Shown here one piece after another: positions 13,101 to 18,633 of a stretch of DNA of 28,323 nucleotides. Below the pieces are notes generated by a model. It was not told the origin of the DNA. It searched no databases and saw nothing but the letters and a program-made list of their open reading frames with translations. Source of the stretch: a virus; IMG/VR virus record IMGVR_UViG_3300009164_000275, positions 1 through 28,323 of that record. One strand, written 5' to 3'. A program made the translations under genes and the position numbers. The stretch's first letter is position 1; each line of letters begins with the position of its first letter.

Positions 13101-14740
13101 TTGTTGACTGGGCTTCCCAGTGTACCGTCATAATTGATAGCATCAAACTCTTCACCTGAAGCATCGTAGCCGCTACCTAACAATAGATTAGTAGGTTCAG
13201 GCGTTACTTGCAAATTCCAATCTATTAGTTTAATAGATGTTCCCACACCTTCTACGACGTATTCCTTCCTCTTATAACTTGCCGGTTCTACCACATTCAT
13301 GAATCGAACTTTGAGACCGTTAGTGAATCTAATCCCGTTGGGACTGATATAAGATTTCTTTCCCAGTATGTCGGATATCTTTAGGATGCCCACATCTTCC
13401 GGTTCGATCAGATGTATAACTCCAAAACCATAATATGGAGATTGATAATAGAGCGTGTCTAGATTAGCTGTGATCACAGGCATCAACCTGATAGTCATCG
13501 CAGAATCTTTATAGACGTACCTGCTACCGTACTTGACACCTTCCTTGACGAAGATCTTGTTGTTGATGGGCCAATCTTCGACATGTGCAAGGCGCATGAT
13601 CCCTGCACTATCAACAGTGAGCTGCCATATTCCTTTCCTCAATTCTTGAGGAATAGCATCTCCTCTGTCAAAATTGTGTGCATCAAACCCGTTCTCGTAA
13701 TCAAACAGAGGTCCCGGATTGCCAGCTATCCCATCCACAGGATCAAAGTTGCTGGCATACACCCAGTTGTCATCGCTAGTATCAGTGAATATGACACGCT
13801 TGGTCAGATACCCGGATCTAATTCCATCGAACGTGTTATTCTCTAGGAATAATGCAAGTGGAAAGTTCTGCACTTGATTGAAAGGGACGTTTAGAACAAA
13901 GTCTACGTCTGTCAACCTAGGCATGTTGATGAATTCGTCCTGTGCATTACGCAGAGGAACATTGAATGTCACAGGCCCTGCGTCTTCACCATTGTTGACG
14001 ACACCTAAGATCTCTCTCTTGCTAATGTTGTGTTGATATTCTACATAATCTGTAATGTTATCTAGATCACCAGTCTCAGTCTGTACATAGAAAGGATAGT
14101 TAGGTTGATTAATGTCAAATGTATATGATCCGCCCCTTACTAGAGTAATAGTAGGATTAGTATCTGCTCCGTACCCATCGATCAGATGTCCTGCATCACC
14201 GATCACTTCTTCTGTGAGACCGTCTAAAGTGACGTTTCCGTTAGTCTTTACATAGAATGTCTTCTCGAGTTCAGCATCTCCTGCATACACATCGAGTATT
14301 TCTGGACCGTTTGGTACCCAGTAGTATTGATTGTAATTGATCAGCTTCTCGAGATCGACAAACCCTTGATAATTGTAGTAAGTCTGACGAAGCATGCGAT
14401 CATGATTGTCGGTGATACCTCCCGCGCTGCTTATCTTATTAAGAAGGTCCAGATAGCTGTATGAATTATCGATCTTATATTCTCTATCAACACCGTCTAT
14501 CCTTCTTCTAACTATCAGAGAAGGTTCGAGTTGATAGTATTGGCTAAAGCTATCGCCTTCTCTGACGTAGGGGTCTCCTGATTTATAGGTAGGATTTCCT
14601 TCGGCTCGGCCCACATAAGAACTCAGCCTGGTCATCACAGGTTCTTGGATCAATTGATCCATAGTAGCATTCAGGAATCTCTTGTTAGTCTCAGTCTGAA
14701 ATACCTGAGGTAATAGATCTAGCGTCCGACGTGCGACCAT
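1148..14740 (-). CDS. Giant 4530-aa baseplate/tail structural protein in the gp7 position
   Basis: One uninterrupted frame of 13.6 kb, starting 1 base after the gp6 stop; no strong ribosome site is close, so translational coupling is likely. It occupies the place of T4 gp7 (1032 aa) and is more than four times longer. The N-terminus (residues 1-130: TNKRFLNATMDQLIQEP, YVGR, PTYKSGDPYVREGDS, QYYQLEPS) resembles large wedge or tail proteins I recall from marine T4-like phages. Conserved-looking blocks follow at about 1300-1360 (YGTDRPHIAPWEMAGYTEKP) and about 3460-3500 (EDYIQEIKPYHTKIRKY). Between about 2245 and 2880 there are FG-GAP-like repeats. CBM5/12-like modules lie near 1824-1874, 3640, 3685 and 4003. 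Glycine-rich strand pairs (GGTGYT, GEGFTSPP, GTGAK) lie at 3550-3600, and repeats of the GDGST...V(Y/D)R(N/D)G type from about 3960 onward. No signal peptide, membrane segment or protease motif was seen. A wedge role is inferred from position; the modules suggest sugar binding or adhesion. Confidence 0.85.
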   Translation of the reverse strand: MVARRTLDLLPQVFQTETNKRFLNATMDQLIQEPVMTRLSSYVGRAEGNPTYKSGDPYVREGDSFSQYYQLEPSLIVRRRIDGVDREYKIDNSYSYLDLLNKISSAGGITDNHDRMLRQTYYNYQGFVDLEKLINYNQYYWVPNGPEILDVYAGDAELEKTFYVKTNGNVTLDGLTEEVIGDAGHLIDGYGADTNPTITLVRGGSYTFDINQPNYPFYVQTETGDLDNITDYVEYQHNISKREILGVVNNGEDAGPVTFNVPLRNAQDEFINMPRLTDVDFVLNVPFNQVQNFPLALFLENNTFDGIRSGYLTKRVIFTDTSDDNWVYASNFDPVDGIAGNPGPLFDYENGFDAHNFDRGDAIPQELRKGIWQLTVDSAGIMRLAHVEDWPINNKIFVKEGVKYGSRYVYKDSAMTIRLMPVITANLDTLYYQSPYYGFGVIHLIEPEDVGILKISDILGKKSYISPNGIRFTNGLKVRFMNVVEPASYKRKEYVVEGVGTSIKLIDWNLQVTPEPTNLLLGSGYDASGEEFDAINYDGTLGSPVNKEYFTISRASGDGNPWSRGNRWFHKDLLNYVASINTPDQSYPFEDDKRAKRPIIEFLPDLYLYNGAESYYGFVDAMDIMDVGDPADKIVINDAFSLVEGEPDAYIDGVQLNTNVTVIFAEETDPVIRSTIYRSEKIDTTGLGDFQVHLTPLHVAQDGESIVVMSGVNKQGIWYRWNASEAKWKVLQQKKYVNQEPLFDVFKDGKSLSDGSVYYSSNFTGSKLFSYKRNTNSTTVDAELGFALSYRTIGNIGDILLTNDFDTDSFTYSSNNVDQILSVNVGNPRKLITTAGVIEEKNPWTKIEDPSKQYIYKSLTATLNMKNDFKLDLLFRYSRLEKNVFVYVNGKIRTDFKVLTDTVNKRTIIRFDKDLAVNDKIVVKIYGISDLRQLYTIPKNLEKNSFNETFQTVTLGQIRNHLLEITENSLLFRGDSIGSNNLRDIDYAKAAGSILQHSAPVHFAQLMINNPSTDIIHSIDYNRREYARFKEKFLDVLTSRVFKDTTNPRAMVDSILLEVTNGAGSNLPFYYTDMVPYGNNLDKTSYSVFDVYDRSYNAINSYGFNADFTADNASYRAILIYHTRGDVVTQMLLNVDYSISGRVINILDSFDLETDDVIDIYEYESTLGCMIPATPSKLGIYPKFNPVLFTDDSYIEPRDVIQGHDGSLIAAFGDYRDDVILELEKRIYNNIKIDWLGSLPDHNSVQPSVFRNTGYSFDEWTQLLSPNFMEWVGVNNVDLFSNNTKTDDSEFSFNYAEGTDQLFGELLPGNWRAIYNYFYGTDRPHIAPWEMAGYTEKPGYWDQKYGFAPYTSGNTVMWDDLENGVYYEDTLGDGTYVTPVADELYLRPGLSQIIPVDQFGNLVPPAQCVVKEYNVLTAGKKWRFGDWGPVETAWRKSSEYPFAVMKAYALARPAEFCAFTFNIRDYLLGPDNQVLNIKNNNRKLTSDVTGSTDVIPGTNVWVRDRLTSIGLDVTTNLVELIEDVKLQLAYKMAGFTDKQYIKVLAEQSSPQSTNQSVLVPEDNYDIVISKSAPTGRMSYSAVIVSKTVGGYTVRGYDTYRPYFTIIPSIVSSDSYSVTVGNSTATIYRKGDNRLLAVPYGTVFTSKQQVADFLISYGRYLTAVGFLFDKVMVDNTTTQDFSLAVKEFLFFAQQGWENNTVIGLTPAGPAMKFDNRVSVVDDLTNSYNEVRLLDSDGRILTSKDYRVYRDGTSFELTLRDQTKGIHLLDVETVQYEHSLIMDNITVFNDVIYESVLGNRQQRLKIIGRKTSDWNGSIYAPGFLVNHKPVDSWVSQTDYYKGDIVKHKNKYFTASKYLSGTTNFNQNDWYEVKNHSLDKKLIPSPMFNASQFEAFYDVDTQDVNVSADIQARHSTGFQERQYFTDIGLDVVSQHKFYLGMIKEKGTKSVINKFLRAKLPYTENDITISEEWAIRAGEYGNTENNSVLEFSLATAKQNNGQIILELLNKNDARDTRWNTFKVQDLDYVPSSFDKDVFARISDDKKVIPNTGPVLLNEVAATAFDVNKIENLSPLVTLMGEGSRIWVGSDIDNDWNIYRANNDFGLYATSVAKPNAEELEFTTARPHGFVQKDKIIIKNAKVSVQSPAGDLTTVDMSGIYRITAVSNLRFRVKIRNKDMVVVAGAIRALIYKMGSVRYPSRVDFAKDQPYRGWRTDDKVYIDDSEGKWQVLNNRQPWTLAESLSPANVTANDDLGKSIVIGNDQRTAACSTGEGNGTVHIYSVDDFNIWSESESVTPGDSHVGSFGDSMSINDDNMLFVGAPTTNNKGAIYVLALDNGTATYSQILYHTSLASSSQLGQSVAASRDGKWLYASAPGTGIIRAYKLKETDTTTYNYAGDATNTSFDFPVVYAGATPLDMKVSVNGIMMVPYLDYTVNGGSTAVVMTTPPASGATVTVEYSSYYVYVGDMSNPSSNNSFGQVISTSTDGAQILASASTQTITINGKSYNAGAVYSFDRTVENFLATGSQYAFTTTFTPTNITVSVDGIEASTSSYSVVGNVVSFVSAPAADAVISIETNTFINTARIVPPDSDVIESLRYGTDIELCPNNCSIYVGTPGYMNDSGDRGGVYRHVNVARLYGNIRGTVVDPAVTAGHKISINNFKITFSGNNLASVIGDINDANIPGVSASNDGNRLLIQTDSQLTFNRLSVSNLSGTGLIDLGLSLFPQVQVIESVFQEDGLAFGEHIAISPDAMKLMVGTTKATSTLYMTFDSVITTVSGVAKVRETTTYDGISTQFYDRIPRSGAAYLYEYQTSAAESIDDIGQFAYACKYVSNNMSTNDSFGRNLAISDNWVMIASPKANYAGNSKGVFYIYRNANADDCWEVLREQAVDSDSRKIARAFIYNQNTNLLVSELPVVDSVYGKHYPDAIKDVKYITNYDPAVYNKVPNGNNFTFDRRSAWGKEHVGQIWWDINSVKYVEWQQGTLINKANTKDLLYPSSSIDIYEWTESNLTPSQYNATYGKIGLQPLYTVNEVYTEVGSNDVVTSQVGTKYYYWTKLNQNISNDQYHKLTSLAQALGDPRSLGMPYISVLAPNAVALYNCSDLVSTDNVLKIEYNKSIERAPVHTEWSIFDDGSRLGFSQNIYDKIVDSVAESDDQGRTVPDINLKEKQKYGVSIRPRQSVLTDAKEARYYFWIFANDFFKTYPVRIIRDIGNFQVEDPYPDVTEYDEAVDNDVELGYLDSIQYLGKTILVRTDGIADGGWTLRILSQIVRNNATVYEWNVAKSQKYDLKKYWEYSDWYSESFSSDKIPTYQVDFAFELADLELRNNDTIKIKNSTSGGFQILRVKGTTLELIAQENATINLLPSFYDINSAGLGLESTSFETLGFSRDNSIEVRMLFDALVDLLLTSSGVFVDEFRKLGKALFEQAISIINSQFKEANWIFKTSFISIEHKIRKLEQIPVYVRQPEGTVEDYIQEIKPYHTKIRKYLSIYPGSDSADMFSTDFDLQPYLAPDNNKYRSPQLENYYDTDKFSQYPYKAWNDNHTFELYYIDVVDGGTGYTNETKIKIISDSGTGAKARVKVKAGGVINIVIVDARGEGFTSPPEIIVEGAGTGAKLKARLRNTKVRSLKTLIKFDRYTYENVIQDWQQSHSYSVNDLFVYDNLPYRVTSAFTSGTTIDFTNTVSYKIYRWQPYTRYSKYDIVVTDWANRVAYEVVDDFTTSDRVTIYSSELTSYTGLVLDNAADRTWSHYVTSSGLPGRDLRQLMTGLEYPGVKVTGLRFTEEPGYDTNVFDAASFDNFVVNEEGVPVVNDTAIDTTYYSYFTDANLGLRSEDIITDGSGFVDSYSSHAPEELLPGQIFDSLNIQVTSAPGTPATGTKFGPDVALLATSAGNSTRFPFATDLIGDIEKLIVWTKFEGFKNEGINFTVDWVNYEIVFPTTFLNPSDIIYITSLGSTGENIMEDIQYRGDGSTTVYSVSNMRNSISQQVYVKIDGVEVTDYQKTWDPALVKAWTAFTSYNIGDLISYQGNVYRAAQDTASGSEFATTVIEGTTIVTVLEEYDYDQVILFDTAPADNSFIQIHSFNVEDTRKAYSSIKQSVHYVGGINPDPLDIGTNVDYPDGYLFELPELMEYAHPWASNLSVRINNSELSPANNTYYTGDGSTNGYYLPLVGSTTAATISDSDIIVVVDNELQKINIDYTVYRDGSSDPLVVFNTSPAQGAAIILGDSSVADYRIVDPSTVLIKSVLSISNGAATELQIGDIVTITQFSNHDMYDMRTQVFKGTLVSTVLTGGFDTFAFDAAGFDTSGTSVISNPSYTLSRPVTKPQFLEVYRNGIILDPVFDYRLASSTVVELGSLLSVQSTDLVVIRHYSEDVRRPSMRFRVFQDMRGEKSYLGISRRNSSRLTSDLNIGDDVIYVEDASVLNEPGLDSNQPGVVFINSERIVYWTRDVVNNTLGQIWRSTAGTGGKAHKKGSIAEDGSAGMAIPNGDNLWYDLVSGGQVGPDGSTLVVKTNGTVLQDATTVQANYLRSISR
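6101..8008 (-). repeat. FG-GAP-like (beta-propeller) repeat region within giant protein
   Basis: About residues 2245-2880 of the giant protein. At least five units share the pattern (F/L/Y)G-x3-(S/A)-x-(S/N/D)-x6-(V/A)-(G/S)-(A/T)-(P/S) followed by a strand with a V-Y or I-Y pair: SFGDSMSINDDNMLFVGAP, LGQSVAASRDGKWLYASAP, SFGQVISTSTDGAQILASAS, FGEHIAISPDAMKLMVGT and FGRNLAISDNWVMIASP. A less clear unit (YGTDIELCPNNCSIYVGTP) and an N-terminal one (LGKSIVIGNDQRTAACST) would make seven. This is the spacing of integrin-type FG-GAP blades. Loops carry inserted domains, for example a SVNGIMMVPYLDYTV strand pair near residue 2413. The fold is inferred from the motif; no alignment was run. Confidence 0.6.
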
Positions 14741-14741
14741 T

Positions 14742-17700
14742 TCAGTAAGTTACTCCCTTGAACACCTGAGTAGTGTTTATTCCACTTGCATTTATCCCTG
14801 ACAACACGCCAGATACGACTTCGATATCATCAACTGTTGCTGCTGATATGAATATCTCATTGGGCTGGCAGCGTATCTCATACAGGCTACCAAACACTGC
14901 ATTTGAATCCTTCGGAATCAAGATCACGCTTCCTAGCTCTCCTGATAGCTGCTTGTGCAAATATGCGCTAAGCTCTGAGAAATAGAAAGTATCACCAAAG
15001 TTCCAGTTTGCAAGAGCAAAATAATCATTGATAGTGTTTACTACCATGCTCTTTAACTCGTTGTCACTGATTGTAGTAGAACGGCCTTTGATCACTTGGA
15101 TGGTAGCCTGTAGGCTTACCTTAGATTTAGCTCCAAAGATAGGCTTATATATACCGCTGCTCATCAGCAGTGCATCCGTAAGCATCTTATAATCAAACAG
15201 ATCCTTGTAATAATCGTTCTGCAGTTCAAAGCTGGTAGGGGGATTTGGTTCGGATACTGTCGATGTAGTATCTGAGATATAAGTCCTGTATGCTTCGTCG
15301 TAGCTCCTAGTCAATATGTACATGTCGATCAAATTGCTGCTGCTAGGATCTATCCTCTTAGATTCGCTTGCGTTGTGTACATATTGGAAATACAATCCCT
15401 GCCTGCCCGCGTATCCGCTATATTCCGTAGTTTCTACAACAGACTTAACACTGTTAATCGATTTAATCTCGTAGAACTTGTCATCCGTGCTAGCATAGAA
15501 TACTTTTCCAACAGGATAATTGTTCCTATATAATTCTATTGCTGATTTCGTAGCATAGATCGTGTTGATTGTACCGGCTTCCTGAAGCTGATAACGGACT
15601 AAGTTGTCAAAATCAAAGTACTTCTTGAAGAATATGTTCTTGATAGTAGCACTGCTGACTTGAGAGAAGGTGCTAGGATCATCAATGATTCCATCGTCGT
15701 TGGAATCGGAATATGTAACCAATATCTTGCTGGTATCTACATATCCGTCTGATTCAGTCACGTTATCATATATCTCAAATACTACATCCTTGCTCATCTT
15801 ATCTGTAGAATCGGGTTTAGTATTGATGTTCAATATCTTCACGTTATCTTTAACAAAAGTGTTTGTCTTGCTGTCATAGGTCCTAGTAGTATTGGTATTC
15901 AGGAATCTTACCTTATCCTTGCTAGCGTAGACGTAATCCATTCCTCTGTAGGTCACTGTATATCTAGTACCATCGGTCTTGAACTTGATCAACCAACTAG
16001 CGTCTTCAGCAGAGCTTGTCGTAGATCCAGTGTTGGTAAGATCGAACTCTGCAGATTCATTTAAGTTACTGATCGATATAACTTTCCAAGGATCTATGGT
16101 CTGCAGGGGAGACACAGTATAATCAAAACGCAGACCAAAATCTATGTTATTGTAGATAAGATTAGTCATAGTCACTATCAAACTAATGCTGAACTGTGTA
16201 GCAAAAGGAACATAACAATGTGTTATTATAGCACCCGATGGAATGTTCTCGCTTAGCGTGATAGCACCTATCTGCCTTCCAGCAAAGTAAACATCATTAG
16301 TGCCGTTACCTGTCATGTTTCTTATGCTGGCCCAGATATAAGTCTTCTCTGTAGCCAGCGCAGGAGTTCCAGCAGTTAACACGTTGTTGGTATCAAAATA
16401 TTGTCCTGCAGGCGCCTCAAATCGTATCAGTCCGCCTCTTAGCAGATACCTACGCAGGCTGCTAGTGTATTCACCTAGCTGCTGCTTATCTCCTGCAGAA
16501 TTTAGGAAGAATCCAGTGCAGGTAGTAGTATCGTCGGTGATCTTCTGCCATTCGGTATACGTTGTAGAACCGATATTGATGATTGGATATTTCTCGTAAT
16601 AGAACTGCTTCATGCTGTTTGCAGTAAGCAGAGGTAATACTAGATTTCGTATAGCACTCGTAGCTTCGTTTCTAGTATTGAATGTGAATGTTAGATTCTT
16701 AGTGAATTCTTCCTTAAAGATCGCACCATCGTCAGACAACAGATTAGTTGCGCTGTATCTGCCAGTGGGATCGATCAGATCCAAGTTACGACTGATGCCG
16801 CTGCTGAAACGATTTACGCTCTTGACTTTTACGATATCTGAATATCGAGCATAAGGGAAGATGTTATAATCTTCTCCGTTGACCATGCGGTTCTGTGTGT
16901 AATAGTTCTGAGGAGCTTTCTGCTTGATCTCGTCAAGTAGGTCTCTGCGGCTGCTGTTGCTTACAGTATGCTGAAGGCTTGCAGTTAAACTGAGAGTCTC
17001 AGCTCTGCCTTCCCTGCTGATATAAGGAATAGTGATACCGACGTTGCTTAGATCAGCTGGGCTTAGTCGATATGTGATACCGTTGCTAACACGGAAGTAT
17101 GCGCGATATGTACCTTGTGGCATGTCACTGAACGTACCGTCTCCGAAGTTCAGAGTGATCTGATCATTTAGATTTGTTTCAACACTGTAGAGCGTGCGTA
17201 TGCCACGTGCTACGCTGTTGTAGGTAGTGTTGCTGCCGATCGAGCTCTGTACCTTGGTCCATTCGTTTCCTATCGTGCCATTGTTGAGCTCGAACACCCA
17301 GACGTCTTCGTTGTTAATATTGTCGACCGGTATAGATACTTTCCTATTAGGTAGCTTGTCAGAGATCGTGAAGTCTAAGCTCTGCAACTGTCCTTGCTTA
17401 AAATACATGAAGAAACCAGTATTAGATCCTGAGAATCCTTTACCGTCTTGCTGATACAGCATGCCCAGTCTTCCGCGAGATCCAGGATTGTTCTCGCCAA
17501 CACTATTACCTTCGAGGATGCTTGCAGACACAACCTCAAACGGTGTCGATGCTTCTACTACAACAGTGTTAAATGCTACTACAGGAACAGTAGCGTTGGG
17601 TATCGCAATGTTATATTGTTCTGTGAGGATATCGCTGATGGTCTTGCTAGCATAAGGCTTACCGAATCTCTGGCTGCTGTCAAATGCAGCATTCATGATC

Positions 17701-18173
17701 TGCACGAACTGCTGCAGCCAATCCAGATTGCCCGGATCGTTCCAGTTCACAGTTACTCTGTCTAATGCTTTTCCTGAATTAGCAACTAATCTTTCCGTAG
17801 TGCTAACGCTAGTGACCTTGAGCAATCCGCTAGCAGATCTATTCCTGTTAGGGCTATAGCTAAGCTGCTTGATCAGCTTCAGCACGCTCTCGCGACGCTC
17901 TGCAGTCTCTAGGAAGTTCTCGCGAGCATTTAGATCGGTGCGGAAAGCAAGGCTCTGTGCAGTGAAAGCGATGATGTCTAATAGCGCGATGTATTCGCTG
18001 CTCTCTGTGAAATCGTTAAAATCTTCGGCATAGTAGGTCTTGATGTAATCGACCATGACCTTGCGGATAGTCTCGAAGTCGTAAGACTGGAAATCTGCTT
18101 GCGAGAATGTAGTGTATAGCTGCTTCCAATCCTCAGCCGCAAATAAGTTAGTCTGTCTAGTTCCTAATGCCAT
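14742..18173 (-). CDS. 6: Baseplate wedge subunit gp6-like
   Basis: 1143 residues, well above T4 gp6 (660). T4 gp6 dimers form the ring that ties the wedges of the baseplate together. The N-terminal 120 residues match the gp6 layout: an acidic aromatic helix (QSYDFETIRKVMVDYIKTYY), then LLDIIAFTAQSLAFRTDLNARENFLETAERRESV and a YSPN(R) segment; T4 gp6 has FMRTANLRSSVV at the same place. The C-terminal 150 residues (about 998-1143) carry a baseplate J-like end: SSGIYKPIFGAKSKVSLQATI, NDYFALANWNFGDTFYFSEL and GSVILIPKD. Around residue 821-830 a DSNDDGIIDD stretch looks like a calcium-binding loop. The middle, beta-rich with many T/S/N residues, accounts for the extra length. The start ATG has a clear AAGGTGA ribosome site about 8 bases away and a late-promoter-like AATAAATA 18 bases before it. 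It lies 46 bases after gp25. Confidence 0.88.
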   Translation of the reverse strand: MALGTRQTNLFAAEDWKQLYTTFSQADFQSYDFETIRKVMVDYIKTYYAEDFNDFTESSEYIALLDIIAFTAQSLAFRTDLNARENFLETAERRESVLKLIKQLSYSPNRNRSASGLLKVTSVSTTERLVANSGKALDRVTVNWNDPGNLDWLQQFVQIMNAAFDSSQRFGKPYASKTISDILTEQYNIAIPNATVPVVAFNTVVVEASTPFEVVSASILEGNSVGENNPGSRGRLGMLYQQDGKGFSGSNTGFFMYFKQGQLQSLDFTISDKLPNRKVSIPVDNINNEDVWVFELNNGTIGNEWTKVQSSIGSNTTYNSVARGIRTLYSVETNLNDQITLNFGDGTFSDMPQGTYRAYFRVSNGITYRLSPADLSNVGITIPYISREGRAETLSLTASLQHTVSNSSRRDLLDEIKQKAPQNYYTQNRMVNGEDYNIFPYARYSDIVKVKSVNRFSSGISRNLDLIDPTGRYSATNLLSDDGAIFKEEFTKNLTFTFNTRNEATSAIRNLVLPLLTANSMKQFYYEKYPIINIGSTTYTEWQKITDDTTTCTGFFLNSAGDKQQLGEYTSSLRRYLLRGGLIRFEAPAGQYFDTNNVLTAGTPALATEKTYIWASIRNMTGNGTNDVYFAGRQIGAITLSENIPSGAIITHCYVPFATQFSISLIVTMTNLIYNNIDFGLRFDYTVSPLQTIDPWKVISISNLNESAEFDLTNTGSTTSSAEDASWLIKFKTDGTRYTVTYRGMDYVYASKDKVRFLNTNTTRTYDSKTNTFVKDNVKILNINTKPDSTDKMSKDVVFEIYDNVTESDGYVDTSKILVTYSDSNDDGIIDDPSTFSQVSSATIKNIFFKKYFDFDNLVRYQLQEAGTINTIYATKSAIELYRNNYPVGKVFYASTDDKFYEIKSINSVKSVVETTEYSGYAGRQGLYFQYVHNASESKRIDPSSSNLIDMYILTRSYDEAYRTYISDTTSTVSEPNPPTSFELQNDYYKDLFDYKMLTDALLMSSGIYKPIFGAKSKVSLQATIQVIKGRSTTISDNELKSMVVNTINDYFALANWNFGDTFYFSELSAYLHKQLSGELGSVILIPKDSNAVFGSLYEIRCQPNEIFISAATVDDIEVVSGVLSGINASGINTTQVFKGVTY

Positions 18174-18191
18174 GTTATCTTCACCTTGCTG

Positions 18192-18199
18192 TATTTATT
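18192..18199 (-). promoter_or_regulatory. Candidate phage late promoter before gp6 (AATAAATA)
   Basis: The minus strand reads CCTAATAAATACAG in the 46-base gap between gp25 and gp6. The octamer ends 18 bases before the gp6 ATG at 18173. In the T4 late geometry the start of transcription would fall near 18186, leaving a leader of about 13 bases that still contains most of the AAGGTGA ribosome site. Its place in one of the two longest intergenic gaps of the window supports it. Confidence 0.65.
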
Positions 18200-18219
18200 A
18201 GGTAAAAAAAGTAGTGCTT

Positions 18220-18603
18220 TTATGCGAACAGGGAAGCGTTCTGTGCTTCTCTATCAAATTGCAATGATAGATTCACTGTTTCATTGTTAGTGCTGAAAGT
18301 TATCTGCAAGTCTACCCTTAGTCCGTTCTGATACTCAGTGACATCAACCCTATCTACTACTCGTATCCTAGGATCATACCTAGCAATCCTATCAACATCG
18401 ACTCTTATTGCTTCCTTGAGTGCAGGGGTCAGAGGCTCAAATAGACTCTGCCAGATGATGCTGCCAAACTTTGGATTATGCAATTTCTCACCTTTTCTCA
18501 TGTGAAGGTGATTCAGGAAATCCCTGACTACTAGTGAATTGTCCTTCAGCTTATAAGGTCCGAAGTCCCTACCGATTGTGTTAAATCCGCGATATATGCT
18601 CAT
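18220..18603 (-). CDS. 25: Baseplate wedge subunit gp25
   Basis: 127 residues, against 132 for T4 gp25, a wedge protein of the lysozyme-like gp25 fold that also occurs in contractile injection systems as part of the inner baseplate. The sequence shows the family hallmarks: an N-terminal YRGF segment, KDNSLVVRDFLNHLHMRKGEK, then NPKFGSIIWQSLFEP (about residues 43-57), whose GS-x(3-4)-W-x(3)-(F/Y)-EP core is the EPR-type motif region, followed by a predicted helix with ALKEAIRVDVDRI and two beta strands (VDRVDVTEYQNGLRVDLQITF). The start is supported by length and by the family-like MSIYRGF beginning, yet no ribosome site lies before it. A GATAAATA octamer ends 5 bases before the ATG, so the transcript from that promoter could be leaderless. 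Read-through from the gp5-like gene, 30 bases upstream, is the other source of translation. Confidence 0.93.
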   Translation of the reverse strand: MSIYRGFNTIGRDFGPYKLKDNSLVVRDFLNHLHMRKGEKLHNPKFGSIIWQSLFEPLTPALKEAIRVDVDRIARYDPRIRVVDRVDVTEYQNGLRVDLQITFSTNNETVNLSLQFDREAQNASLFA

Positions 18604-18608
18604 GGCAA

Positions 18609-18616
18609 TATTTATC
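18609..18616 (-). promoter_or_regulatory. Candidate late promoter abutting gp25 start (GATAAATA)
   Basis: The minus strand reads GATAAATATTGCCATG, where ATG is the gp25 start. If the octamer occupies -13 to -6 as in T4, +1 would be the A of the start codon, giving a leaderless message. No Shine-Dalgarno sequence is visible here. The alternative is a chance A+T match in the 30-base gap after the gp5-like gene. Confidence 0.45.
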
Positions 18617-18633
18617 GGCCATGAAAATCAGGA

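Noticed and set aside
18200-18222. Possible terminator after gp25 (minus strand AAAAG, loop, CTTTTTTT)
   Set aside because: The stem is only five A/T-rich pairs with one G-C pair, and gp6 follows at once; more likely an A/T run before the late promoter than a working terminator.
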